Source: an uncultured Akkermansia sp.
Lineage (GTDB): Bacteria; Verrucomicrobiota; Verrucomicrobiia; Verrucomicrobiales; Akkermansiaceae
DNA length: 22,852 bases
NCBI GenBank assembly: GCA_904501915.1
Contig: CAJGCV010000026.1
Location: 1 to 22,852, forward strand
Reading direction: 5' to 3'
Shown in pieces: positions 6,079 to 13,720 of this stretch (positions are counted from its first letter, which is position 1; the number at the start of each line of letters is the position of its first letter). The notes below the pieces were generated by a model that searched no databases, was not told where the DNA came from, and saw only the letters and a list, made by a program, of their open reading frames with translations. Position numbers and translations under genes: made by a program.

Positions 6079-8685
6079 TCAATACTTGTAGTCCACGTAG
6101 AACTGGAACTGGGGATCATCATCCGCGCAGTTTTCATTCTTGAAGGGAATGGCATAGTCTACAGCCAGCGGGCCCATGGGCAGCTGAATGCGCAGACCCA
6201 CACCGTAGTTGGCAGCCAGCTCATTCGGGATGAAGTCGAAGCTGTCCTCATGCACAAAGCCTACGTCCACGAACATAGCGAAGCGCACAGATTCCACCAC
6301 GGGGAATGTTACCTCAAACTGCGCAAAGGCAGAGGAGTTACCACCCATGGTTTCATCACCGGCAAGAGCCTTATCAACCATACCTACGTCGCGGTAACGG
6401 AAGCCTCGCAGGTTGGCAGGCCCACCAAGGTAGCAGCGTTCGAAAATCGGCACATAATCACCGGAGACAGTATCCACCGTTTCCATGCCGAAGTTCACAC
6501 TCCAGATGGAATCCCAGAAGGAATTGTAATAGTACGAACCAGACATACCCACCGTGTAGGTTTCTTCCGTGCTGCCGGGGCCGCTGTAACCCAGGTGCAC
6601 TTCCCAGTTACCACCCTTGCGGGGGGTCACCATGGCATCACGGGAGTCGTACTCATAGCTGACGCGGAAATGGCTGCGGGTGTAATCACCCTCCTGCGCG
6701 GCGAAGAAGAGCGGAGCTCCGGCCTCGGGGTCAATGCTGTACTGCTCCAGGCGGTACTCAAACTTCACGGAAGTAAGATCGCTGAGTGACTTGCGCAGAG
6801 AAACAGCCCAGCCGAGGTTCTGCTGCTCGTAATAATCGCTCAGATAGGAAGAGCTCGAGTAGAACAGTTCGTTACCCAAGGCAAGCTTGCGGTCGAGGAA
6901 CCAGGGTTCCAGCAGGTAGACGGAAGCGCTGGAATACTCGGTACCCAGCTTGCCGCTCAGCGTCAGGCGCTGACCGCCACCCACAAAGGTGCCGCCGTTC
7001 ACGAAGCCGCGGATATCGAAGTTGGACTGCGTGACAGTGGTGTAGAGGTACACGTTCTCCACGGTGGAGAAGGCCACACCCAGAGTCAGGCTACCGGTCA
7101 TCTTCTCATGAACATTGATGTTCACATCGCGATACCCACTGGTGGTGGAAAGCCCCTGGGAAACCTCTACCTGGTCGAAATAGTTCAGGTTCTCAAGACG
7201 CTTCTTGGCGGTTTCGAGGTCCACGGAGTTGAGGTTTTCACCCGGCTTAAGGGGAAGTTCGCGCAGGATGACATGCTGGCGGGTCTTGGTGTTGCCGCGC
7301 ACGTTGATGCGGCCCACCTTGTAGCGGTCTCCCTCTGTCACATCATAACGGATATCAACCAGGTGTGTACCATCAGCCGCTACGCCCACTTCGTTGATGT
7401 CCGGGCGGACATTGGCATCGGCATAGCCCTTGGCACCGTAGTAACGGCGGATCATCGTCACGTCGTCAGACACCTTCTGCAGGGAGTAGATATCGCCGTC
7501 GAGCATGCTCAGGCCCGGCTCCAGTTCCTGCTGGGTATATACTTTCAACGGACCGAAGCTCACTTTGCGCACCTGGTAGCGGGGGCCTTCGTCGATGGTC
7601 ACTTTCAGGTGAAGCTTCTTGCGGCCGGTTTCGTTGGTGCTGGCGGTGTACTCCACGTTGGCGAGCTTGGCACGCAGGTAACCATAGTTACGGTAATGCT
7701 TCACCACGGCTTCGAGGTCATCTTCCACCTGTTCGCGGTCTACGCGTCCGGACTTGGTGAACCATGTGAACAAGCCACGTTCCTTCGTCTTCATCAGCTG
7801 GCGCAGCTGCTCATCATCAAAGGCGTTATTACCTTCGAAATCGATGCTGTTCATGCTGATTTCGCGACCTTCGTTAATCTCGAACACCACGTCCTTGTAT
7901 GCGCCGCTCTCGGTAGCCACGGCTTTCCAGTTCACCTGCGTATCAGGATAACCGGCTTCCTGGTAGGCTTTGATGATGTTGGCACGGGCGGCAGCAAGTG
8001 TGGCATCGCTCAGCACCGTACCCGGCTGAAGCTTGGCAGTCTCACGCAGGTCGTCATCGTCAAATTCCTGATTACCGGTGAAACCAACGCCTGCCATCAC
8101 ACTGCTGGCACGCACATTGAAGATTACCTTGACGGCCTTGCCCGCAGGCTGCACAGAAACAGTTGCATCCGGGTCCACCAGGCTGCGCTCAATCAGGCGC
8201 TCCAGGTCTGCATTCACGCGTGTGGAGGAGTATTCACCACCTGCGCGGGTCTGCACCACGTCAAGCAGTCGGCTGTCCGGCAGCACTTTCTTGCCCGTGT
8301 AACGGAACTCCACCCCGGAAATACGCTTGCCATCATACGAGGCATCATTCTGGAACAGACCGGTAGCCGGACCAAGTTCACGCACCACGTCAGACTCTTC
8401 CAGAAGCTTGGTGTCAGATGCAGCTGAAACAAGTTTGGTTTCGACAGGTTTTGCAGCAGCTGCGGCCTTTTGTCTGGCCTCTGCCTGCTTGCGGGCAATC
8501 GCTTCATCAAACGCGTTACCCTGCGGTTTTGCGACAGGAGCCGGCTCCTCTTTTGCAGCTTGCTGGTCCATCATCATAGCATCCAGGAAGGGGTCTCCCG
8601 TGGATTCCTGACCAAAAGCCGGCACTGTCAACGTCAGTGCCAGCGCAGTAAGCACAGCACTCCAATGCGTAGTAGGCTTGTTCAT
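6079..8685 (-). CDS. bamA: Outer membrane protein assembly factor BamA
   Basis: Central Omp85 component that folds beta-barrel proteins into the outer membrane. It has 868 residues, slightly longer than the usual roughly 800. A signal peptide (1-26, ending VPAFG-QE) is followed by an Ala/Glu-rich extension (about 30-110) that many BamA proteins lack. Five POTRA domains can be laid out at about 121-193, 195-275, 276-368, 370-453 and 456-528, each with the GxN/YxxxGY-type pattern. The barrel is about 530-868 and includes the conserved L6 element LGGPANLRGFRYRDVG (753-768). The protein ends in an aromatic residue (Tyr). The gene stands alone: it converges with the coiled-coil gene and diverges from nuoB. 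Its promoter places the transcription start at or next to the ATG. Confidence 0.95.
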   Translation of the reverse strand: MNKPTTHWSAVLTALALTLTVPAFGQESTGDPFLDAMMMDQQAAKEEPAPVAKPQGNAFDEAIARKQAEARQKAAAAAKPVETKLVSAASDTKLLEESDVVRELGPATGLFQNDASYDGKRISGVEFRYTGKKVLPDSRLLDVVQTRAGGEYSSTRVNADLERLIERSLVDPDATVSVQPAGKAVKVIFNVRASSVMAGVGFTGNQEFDDDDLRETAKLQPGTVLSDATLAAARANIIKAYQEAGYPDTQVNWKAVATESGAYKDVVFEINEGREISMNSIDFEGNNAFDDEQLRQLMKTKERGLFTWFTKSGRVDREQVEDDLEAVVKHYRNYGYLRAKLANVEYTASTNETGRKKLHLKVTIDEGPRYQVRKVSFGPLKVYTQQELEPGLSMLDGDIYSLQKVSDDVTMIRRYYGAKGYADANVRPDINEVGVAADGTHLVDIRYDVTEGDRYKVGRINVRGNTKTRQHVILRELPLKPGENLNSVDLETAKKRLENLNYFDQVEVSQGLSTTSGYRDVNINVHEKMTGSLTLGVAFSTVENVYLYTTVTQSNFDIRGFVNGGTFVGGGQRLTLSGKLGTEYSSASVYLLEPWFLDRKLALGNELFYSSSSYLSDYYEQQNLGWAVSLRKSLSDLTSVKFEYRLEQYSIDPEAGAPLFFAAQEGDYTRSHFRVSYEYDSRDAMVTPRKGGNWEVHLGYSGPGSTEETYTVGMSGSYYYNSFWDSIWSVNFGMETVDTVSGDYVPIFERCYLGGPANLRGFRYRDVGMVDKALAGDETMGGNSSAFAQFEVTFPVVESVRFAMFVDVGFVHEDSFDFIPNELAANYGVGLRIQLPMGPLAVDYAIPFKNENCADDDPQFQFYVDYKY

Positions 8686-8691
8686 GCGGAA

Positions 8692-8720
8692 ATCCTATAC
8701 CTATTAGCATATTTCGTCAA
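8692..8720 (-). promoter_or_regulatory. bamA promoter, apparently leaderless
   Basis: On the minus strand: TTGACG (8720-8715), 17 nt, TAGGAT (8697-8692). Six nucleotides separate the -10 from the ATG at 8685, so transcription should begin at the start codon. TATAGG two bases upstream (15-nt spacing) is an alternative -10. Confidence 0.6.
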
Positions 8721-8793
8721 GAATTTATTAGAGCATCACGCATAATATAAGCGCGCGTACGATGCTTTTTGAAATCCGCAGACCAAATTTGGC

Positions 8794-8821
8794 TTGCCTT
8801 TCACCCAAAATGCGGTATGCT
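8794..8821 (+). promoter_or_regulatory. Promoter of the nuoB-nuoC operon
   Basis: TTGCCT (8794-8799), 16 nt, TATGCT (8816-8821). Predicted start near 8828, giving a leader of about 34 nt to the ATG at 8862. The region between this and the bamA promoter (8722-8793) shows no gene. Confidence 0.6.
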
Positions 8822-8861
8822 AGTGGCAGCGGGGCGGCGCTACACCCCCGCACGCACTGTT

Positions 8862-9449
8862 ATGGCCAGCGACAATCTTCAGGAACTTGAGACAAATTTC
8901 ATGTGTGACCCGGATGCAGACGGTGGATTCGTCTACACCACGGTCGAAGCCGCAATCAACTGGATGCACAAGTACTCCATGTGGCCCATGCCGATGGGCA
9001 CCTCCTGCTGCGCCATTGAATACATGGCAGCATCCTGCTCCCGATACGATATTTCCCGCTTTGGTGCAGAAGTAAACCGCTATGCACCGCGCCAGGCAGA
9101 CTTCATGTTCATCTGCGGCACCATCACCTACAAGATGGCAGCCCTGGTACGCCGCATCTGGGACCAGATGCCCGCCCCTAAGTGGTGCATTGCCTGCGGT
9201 GCCTGCGCCTGCACGGGTGGCATGTTCCGCAGCTATTCCGTGCTGCAGGGTGTAGACAAGATTGTGCCGGTGGATGTGTACATCTCCGGGTGTCCTCCCC
9301 GCCCCGAGGCTCTTCTGCAAGGTCTTATCACCCTGCAGGATAAGATTATGGCTACAGACCATCCGCTCAAGGACTTCTTCAAGGAACACGACCTGCGCCA
9401 GGCCCAGAACGCCCACACCATTCCCGCCGGTATCATCACGCAGGAATAA
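8862..9449 (+). CDS. nuoB: NADH-quinone oxidoreductase subunit B
   Basis: Peripheral-arm subunit of respiratory complex I that carries the N2 4Fe-4S cluster, last electron donor to quinone. 195 residues from the ATG at 8862. This start is preferred to upstream TTG/GTG codons because it lies just downstream of the predicted transcription start and matches the family's N-terminus. The cluster ligands are all visible: the Cys pair in GTSCCAIEYM, one in CIACGACACTGG, and one in ISGCPPRPEAL. It is the first gene of a long co-directional run. nuoA, normally directly upstream, is absent here; bamA on the other strand occupies that place. nuoC follows after 24 nt. Family assignment is secure. Confidence 0.95.
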   Translation: MASDNLQELETNFMCDPDADGGFVYTTVEAAINWMHKYSMWPMPMGTSCCAIEYMAASCSRYDISRFGAEVNRYAPRQADFMFICGTITYKMAALVRRIWDQMPAPKWCIACGACACTGGMFRSYSVLQGVDKIVPVDVYISGCPPRPEALLQGLITLQDKIMATDHPLKDFFKEHDLRQAQNAHTIPAGIITQE

Positions 9450-9473
9450 CATTCTCCCCGCATCAGTAAGACC

Positions 9474-10055
9474 ATGTCCGCTAACAACCTTTCCGACCTT
9501 CAGAAAGCAGCCGCAGAAAAAATCTGCGCCCGTTTTCCCCAGATTTCCAGCAAGGAGTTCCGTGGCGATATAACCCTGACCATCGCCCCTGAGATTCTGG
9601 AGCAGGCCATGACCTACGCCAGGAACGCCTGTGGTTTCGACATGCTGGTATGCGTATCTTCCGTTGACCACCTGGGCGAAGAACCCCGCTTTGAAGTCAA
9701 CTACACCATCACCCAGGCAGAAACCGGGGCAAACCTTCTGGTGCGCACGCCGGTGAGCGAAGCCGACAACGCCGTACCCAGCATGGTTCCGGTGTGGCGC
9801 TCCGCCAACTGGCTGGAACGCGAGCAGTATGACCTGATGGGCATCGAGTTCACCGGGCATCCGGATTTGCGCCGCATCATGATGTGGGAGGGTTACCCCT
9901 ACCACCCGCTGCGCAAGGATTTCCCGGTAGCCGGTAAGGATTTTGAACAGGCCGGTGTGGCCTTTACCCAGAAAGCCCCCACGGGCGGTGCGCCGTTCAC
10001 CACGACGCCGGGTGTCAAGACCGCCGGCGAACGCGAGCCGCGCTCCCGCGGCTGA
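9474..10055 (+). CDS. nuoC: NADH-quinone oxidoreductase subunit C
   Basis: Subunit C (30-kDa type) of complex I, part of the connecting arm next to NuoB and NuoD. 193 residues. The family block is present: WLEREQYDLMGIEFTGHPDLRRIMMWEGYPYHPLRKDFP, with ERE.YD, GHPDLRRI and PLRKD at expected spacing. A C-terminal extension of about 35 residues, rich in Gly, Thr and Arg, follows. The gene starts 24 nt after nuoB and has no visible Shine-Dalgarno sequence. nuoD would usually follow, but the next gene is a lipoprotein, so the remaining complex I genes must be elsewhere if present. Confidence 0.95.
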   Translation: MSANNLSDLQKAAAEKICARFPQISSKEFRGDITLTIAPEILEQAMTYARNACGFDMLVCVSSVDHLGEEPRFEVNYTITQAETGANLLVRTPVSEADNAVPSMVPVWRSANWLEREQYDLMGIEFTGHPDLRRIMMWEGYPYHPLRKDFPVAGKDFEQAGVAFTQKAPTGGAPFTTTPGVKTAGEREPRSRG

Positions 10056-10068
10056 TAGCGCCTGGTCC

Positions 10069-10665
10069 ATGCGTTCAGTCTCCCGCATTTTACTGAGTCT
10101 GGCTGCAGTTCTGCCCCTGCTGGTGGCAAGCTGCAGCCATTCTGACCCACGCACTCAGGCGCTCATTGACCTGCGGACAGCCGTAAAAACCGAACTGGCG
10201 ACCCTCACTCCGGGAGACTGGGTCATCATCGGCACTTCCCCCACCATCGAAAGCGCCGCCAAGGTCGGCAACATCCGTTACCTGAGCGCTGCGGCCACCA
10301 ATGTGAGCACCCTGCGTGAAACCCTCGACCTTATGGAGCAGGATGAAAAACTCAGCCCCCGGCTGTGGGTATGCCGGGAACTGGAGCAAGACTCCGGATT
10401 CACCCGCACACCAGGAACCGCAAGGCTGCGCACCCACCTCAGAGAACTACTCATAGGGCGCACGCACTTCTCGGTGGATGAACGCGTCATCGCCATGCAG
10501 ATTAAGATGCTCGAGCCACAGCGCAGGCTGCTTTTCATCCACACCGAAACCAACCTGCCCCACAGCTGCATAGGCATCGAGCTTGACTACGCAGGCCAGA
10601 ACAAACCGATTATTCCCAGCCACAGCACACACCCTCAATACCAGCATGCCGACCTTAAGCCCTGA
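10069..10665 (+). CDS. Small lipoprotein of unknown function
   Basis: 198 residues from the ATG at 10069, 13 nt after the nuoC stop. The N-terminus (MRSVSRILLSLAAVLPLLVASC) is a lipoprotein signal with lipobox VASC, so the mature protein begins at Cys22 and is membrane-tethered in the envelope. The rest is soluble and mixed; I do not recognise the family. The end overlaps the next gene by 20 nt, implying translational coupling. The neighbouring complex I genes need not share a function with it, since later genes in the run are unrelated. Confidence 0.82.
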   Translation: MRSVSRILLSLAAVLPLLVASCSHSDPRTQALIDLRTAVKTELATLTPGDWVIIGTSPTIESAAKVGNIRYLSAAATNVSTLRETLDLMEQDEKLSPRLWVCRELEQDSGFTRTPGTARLRTHLRELLIGRTHFSVDERVIAMQIKMLEPQRRLLFIHTETNLPHSCIGIELDYAGQNKPIIPSHSTHPQYQHADLKP

Positions 10666-10963
10666 CCAAGACCCCATCGCACGCGCCCAGGCCTGGGTGG
10701 GTGATGCCGTGCTCGCGCTCTACGTGCGGGAATGGATTCTCTCATTCAAAGGAGAGATTGACGGCGCACTCTTCATCGAGTTCACCAGCAACAACTTCCT
10801 GCGCCTCACCGGCAACGCCACCGGCGTAGAGGCCCAGATTGGACGCATCTATAAAGCCGATGGCCTGGCCGCCGCCAATGCCTGGATTGAAGAAAACCTG
10901 CGCCCGCGCATGGAACAACGCCTGCACAAACTGCGCTCTGTCCACCCCCACCACAGGAAATAA
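10646..10963 (+). CDS. Short RNase III-fold protein, Mini-III-like
   Basis: 105 residues from the ATG at 10646, which overlaps the lipoprotein gene by 20 nt; a start at 10583 would overlap by 83 nt. ARAQAWVGDAVLALYVREWIL matches the first helix pair of RNase III-domain proteins, especially Mini-ribonuclease III (typical AYxGDAVxExYVR). NATGVEAQIGRIY, followed by GLAAANAWI, matches the later signature (EAxxGxxY). The Asp of GDAV and the Glu of VEAQIG are kept, as in Mini-III. Positions that are acidic in classical RNase III (two residues in the first motif and one in the second) are not. The segment between motifs is about half the usual Mini-III length. A role in 23S rRNA maturation is possible, but activity is uncertain. 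Confidence 0.7.
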   Translation: MPTLSPDQDPIARAQAWVGDAVLALYVREWILSFKGEIDGALFIEFTSNNFLRLTGNATGVEAQIGRIYKADGLAAANAWIEENLRPRMEQRLHKLRSVHPHHRK

Positions 10964-10969
10964 CACGCC

Positions 10970-11728
10970 ATGAAACTCGTCAGCTGGAATGTAAACGGCA
11001 TCCGCGCAACCCTGGGCAAAGGACTCGCCGAGCAGATGGACACCCTGCAGCCGGATATCCTCTGCCTGCAGGAAGTAAAAGCCCGCCCGGAGCAGGTAAG
11101 CGACCTATGGCTGGCATCCTGGCCATACAGCCTGTGGAACCCCGCCCAGAAACCCGGCTATTCCGGTGTGCTCATTCTTTCCCGCATCGCGCCACTCTCC
11201 ACCACCCTGGGCATCGGCTGCCCGGAGCACGACACCGAGGGGCGCGTAGCAACCATGGAATTTGAGGATTTCTACCTGGTGAACTGCTACACCCCGAATT
11301 CCCAGAACGAGCTGGCCCGCCTGCCCTACCGCCAGGAATGGGATGCCGCTTTCCGAGCCTACGTAGCGGGCCTTGCAGAGAAAAAGCCCGTCATCTTCTG
11401 CGGCGATTTAAACGTAGCACACGAGGAAATCGACCTGGCGCGCCCCGCCGCCAATCATTTTTCCGCCGGTTTCTCCGATGAAGAGCGCGCCGGCTTCACA
11501 GAGCTGCTGCAGGCCGGCTTTGCAGATACGTTCCGCAGCCTGCACCCGGACGCACGCGATGCGTACTCGTGGTGGAGCTTCCGCGGTGGCGCCCGCGCGA
11601 GGAACGTAGGCTGGCGCATTGATTACTTCTGCGTATCACAAAACCTGCTGCCGCGCGTGCAGAGCGCGGAAATCCACGCCGGCATCACCGGCTCAGACCA
11701 CTGTCCCGTTTCTATCACCCTGAACTGA
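10970..11728 (+). CDS. xth: Exodeoxyribonuclease III / AP endonuclease
   Basis: Mg-dependent enzyme of the exonuclease III (EEP) family that nicks DNA at abasic sites and removes 3' blocks during base excision repair. 252 residues, normal length. All signature blocks are seen: WNVNGIRA (6-13), LQEVKA with the metal-binding Glu35, CYTPNSQ, GDLNVAH, the WRIDYF block, and the C-terminal GSDHCPV with the catalytic Asp-His pair. It starts 6 nt after the previous gene, inside the run. AGGA upstream of the ATG is a weak Shine-Dalgarno candidate at about 11 nt spacing. Confidence 0.95.
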   Translation: MKLVSWNVNGIRATLGKGLAEQMDTLQPDILCLQEVKARPEQVSDLWLASWPYSLWNPAQKPGYSGVLILSRIAPLSTTLGIGCPEHDTEGRVATMEFEDFYLVNCYTPNSQNELARLPYRQEWDAAFRAYVAGLAEKKPVIFCGDLNVAHEEIDLARPAANHFSAGFSDEERAGFTELLQAGFADTFRSLHPDARDAYSWWSFRGGARARNVGWRIDYFCVSQNLLPRVQSAEIHAGITGSDHCPVSITLN

Positions 11729-11737
11729 TACTGAATT

Positions 11738-12406
11738 ATGAAACCCCTTACCAAACTGGGAGAAAAGACATTGGATGACGGCTCCATCTGGGAGCTCTGG
11801 GAGCGCGACGGCGTGCTCACCCTGCAGCTGGATGGCATGCCCTGTGCCAACTCCTTCACCTACGGGAGTGAGGAAGCCATGGCAGAACTCGCCACCTCCC
11901 CCATCACCCGCGCCGGGCAGCCCTGCATCATGATTGCCGGGCTGGGGCTGGGTTACGGCCTGTCCAAGGCCATGGAATGCCTTCCCAAGGAAAAAGCACG
12001 CTTCATCGTGGCCGAACCCATTCCGGAAATCGTGAAATGGAATCGCGAATTCGGCGAGAACAAAGCCCTTTTCGAAGACAAGCGTGTGAGCACCGAACCC
12101 GCCAGTGCCGCCGAGCTCTGCCGCAAGCGCACCGGTTCGCTGCACGCCATCCTCCTGCGCAGCGCCCACACCCGCTGCGAAATGACACTGGGCGATGCCC
12201 AGGCCTACTTCAACGCCCTGAAAGGCGGGAGTCTGCTTGCCATCAACCTGGCCAAGGCAGACAAGCGCCTGGAAGCCACCCTGCGCCGCGCCGGGTTCGA
12301 GGTAAGCACCACGCTGGTGCCGGCCTCCGCCAAGGGCAAACAGCTGCGCATGCACACACTGGTGCTGGCACGCCGCGGACGCTTTGTACCTTTTGCAGAA
12401 CGCTAA
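11738..12406 (+). CDS. Spermidine-synthase-like Rossmann-fold protein
   Basis: 222 residues. The central part has an S-adenosylmethionine/aminopropyltransferase-type nucleotide motif: IMIAGLGLGYGLSKAME (64-80), followed by RFIVAEPIPEIVKWNREF (88-105), where Glu93 would bind the ribose. The N-terminal part (TLQLDGMPCANSFTYGSEEAM) resembles the beta-stranded lead of spermidine synthases. I do not see the Asp-rich active-site motif of true polyamine synthases, so the reaction is unknown; a methyltransferase-like or non-enzymatic role is equally possible. It begins 9 nt after xth and ends 15 nt before the next gene. The fold is likely; the substrate is not assigned. Confidence 0.7.
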   Translation: MKPLTKLGEKTLDDGSIWELWERDGVLTLQLDGMPCANSFTYGSEEAMAELATSPITRAGQPCIMIAGLGLGYGLSKAMECLPKEKARFIVAEPIPEIVKWNREFGENKALFEDKRVSTEPASAAELCRKRTGSLHAILLRSAHTRCEMTLGDAQAYFNALKGGSLLAINLAKADKRLEATLRRAGFEVSTTLVPASAKGKQLRMHTLVLARRGRFVPFAER

Positions 12407-12421
12407 GACCACCGGCCGGCC

Positions 12422-12841
12422 ATGAATCTGCCCTTTTTCACGCCCCGCATTCCCACGCTTGAAGAAATTGAGGAACAACGCCTCAATCGCTCTCGCGGCA
12501 TACGCGGCATGATTAAGGTGACAGGCATCATCTTCCTGATGCTGGTAGCCTTCCTGGCATCCATGCTGCTGCTCACCCCGCTGCTGGAGCTCCACACCCT
12601 CGAGCAGGAACGTGAACACGCGCAGCACCAGCTCCAGCGCGCCAGGCAGGCAGAAACAGAAGCCTACAAACGCTTCCTCTGGATGTCTGACCCGGAGTAC
12701 TTCGAACAAATGGCACGCGACCGCGCCAACCTCGCCAAAACCGGAGAGCATGTTGTGCGCCGCCCCACGGCTGAAGAACAGCGAAAAATGCAGGAAGAAG
12801 CCCGCAAGCAGCGCCCCGCCCGCCGCCCGCAACGAGATTAA
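12422..12841 (+). CDS. FtsB/DivIC-like septum formation protein
   Basis: 139 residues. A short cytoplasmic head (1-31) leads to one membrane helix (about 32-54), then a coiled coil (55-85) and a motif typical of FtsB/DivIC: DPEYFEQMARDRANLAKTGE (90-109), matching the family pattern DPxYxExxAR...GE. Members of this family bridge early and late divisome proteins (with FtsL and FtsQ) at the septum. A basic, Gln/Arg-rich tail follows. The gene lies 15 nt after the previous gene and 21 nt before ispE. Family call is moderately firm; no other cell-division gene is in the window. Confidence 0.75.
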   Translation: MNLPFFTPRIPTLEEIEEQRLNRSRGIRGMIKVTGIIFLMLVAFLASMLLLTPLLELHTLEQEREHAQHQLQRARQAETEAYKRFLWMSDPEYFEQMARDRANLAKTGEHVVRRPTAEEQRKMQEEARKQRPARRPQRD

Positions 12842-12862
12842 CCAACAGCACCCCCACACACC

Positions 12863-13720
12863 ATGACCACCTACCAGGCCCCCGCAAAAGTGAACCTCTC
12901 CCTCCGCGTGCAGAACAAGGTACGCGAGGACGGTTACCATAACGTGGATATCCTCATGGCGCCGCTTGATTTGTACGACACGCTGGATTTTCACAACTCC
13001 CGCACCACCACCCTGCTCTGCGACACCCTCGGCGTGCCCACAGATGAAAGCAACCTCGTGTTCAAGGCCATACGCGAGTTCGAAAAAGCATATGGCCGCA
13101 AGGCCAAGCAGCGCATCACCCTTACCAAAAACGTGCCCCACGGCGCAGGTCTCGGCGGGGGCAGCAGTGATGCCGCCACCACCCTTCTGGCCGTCAACGA
13201 AATTCTGGGCACCAATTACGACCTGGCAGAACTCAGCGCCATGGCCGCCAATCTGGGCAGTGATGTTCCCTACTTCCTGACCCCCACCATCTGCCGCTGC
13301 CAGGGGCGCGGCGAAATCGTCACCCCTGTGCCGGAGCTGGCCGGGTGGAGCAGCCCCATTGTCCTCCTCAAACCCGCCTTTGGCGTGAGCACCCCCAGCG
13401 CCTACAAGGCCCTCACCTGCAGCCGCAGGCTCAAAGGAATTTCCTATGGCCCGCAGAAGGTCGACGGCATCACCCTGGTGAATGACCTGGAGCGTCCGGT
13501 ATTTGCCAAGTTCCCCGTGCTGGCGCGCATGAAACACTGGCTGCTGGAGCAACCCGGCACCCGCGCCGCCCTCATGAGCGGCAGTGGCTCCACCATGTTT
13601 GCCCTCACCGAAACCCCGGAGCAGGCGCAGCAGATTGCCACCCGCGCCCTGCAGGAGATTGACCCAACCCTCTTCACCTACTGCGGCACCGTCAACCCCC
13701 AGCCCTGCAGCGCAGAATGA
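12863..13720 (+). CDS. ispE: 4-diphosphocytidyl-2-C-methyl-D-erythritol kinase
   Basis: GHMP-family kinase of the MEP isoprenoid pathway; it phosphorylates CDP-methylerythritol at the 2-hydroxyl using ATP. 285 residues, normal length. Seen motifs: PAKVNLSL with Lys9 at the N-terminus, the ATP-binding loop PHGAGLGGGSSDAA (92-105), the catalytic-region GSDVPYF (132-138) and the C-terminal MSGSGSTMFAL. The stop overlaps the start of the next gene by 4 nt (ATGA), so the two are translationally coupled. Confidence 0.95.
   Translation: MTTYQAPAKVNLSLRVQNKVREDGYHNVDILMAPLDLYDTLDFHNSRTTTLLCDTLGVPTDESNLVFKAIREFEKAYGRKAKQRITLTKNVPHGAGLGGGSSDAATTLLAVNEILGTNYDLAELSAMAANLGSDVPYFLTPTICRCQGRGEIVTPVPELAGWSSPIVLLKPAFGVSTPSAYKALTCSRRLKGISYGPQKVDGITLVNDLERPVFAKFPVLARMKHWLLEQPGTRAALMSGSGSTMFALTETPEQAQQIATRALQEIDPTLFTYCGTVNPQPCSAE

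Noticed and set aside
7108..8427. Plus-strand open frame (439 codons) opposite bamA
   Set aside because: Entirely antisense to the POTRA region of bamA, with no promoter or recognisable domain.
8820..10154. Minus-strand open frame (444 codons) opposite nuoB and nuoC
   Set aside because: Antisense to two genes with complete family motifs; a composition shadow.
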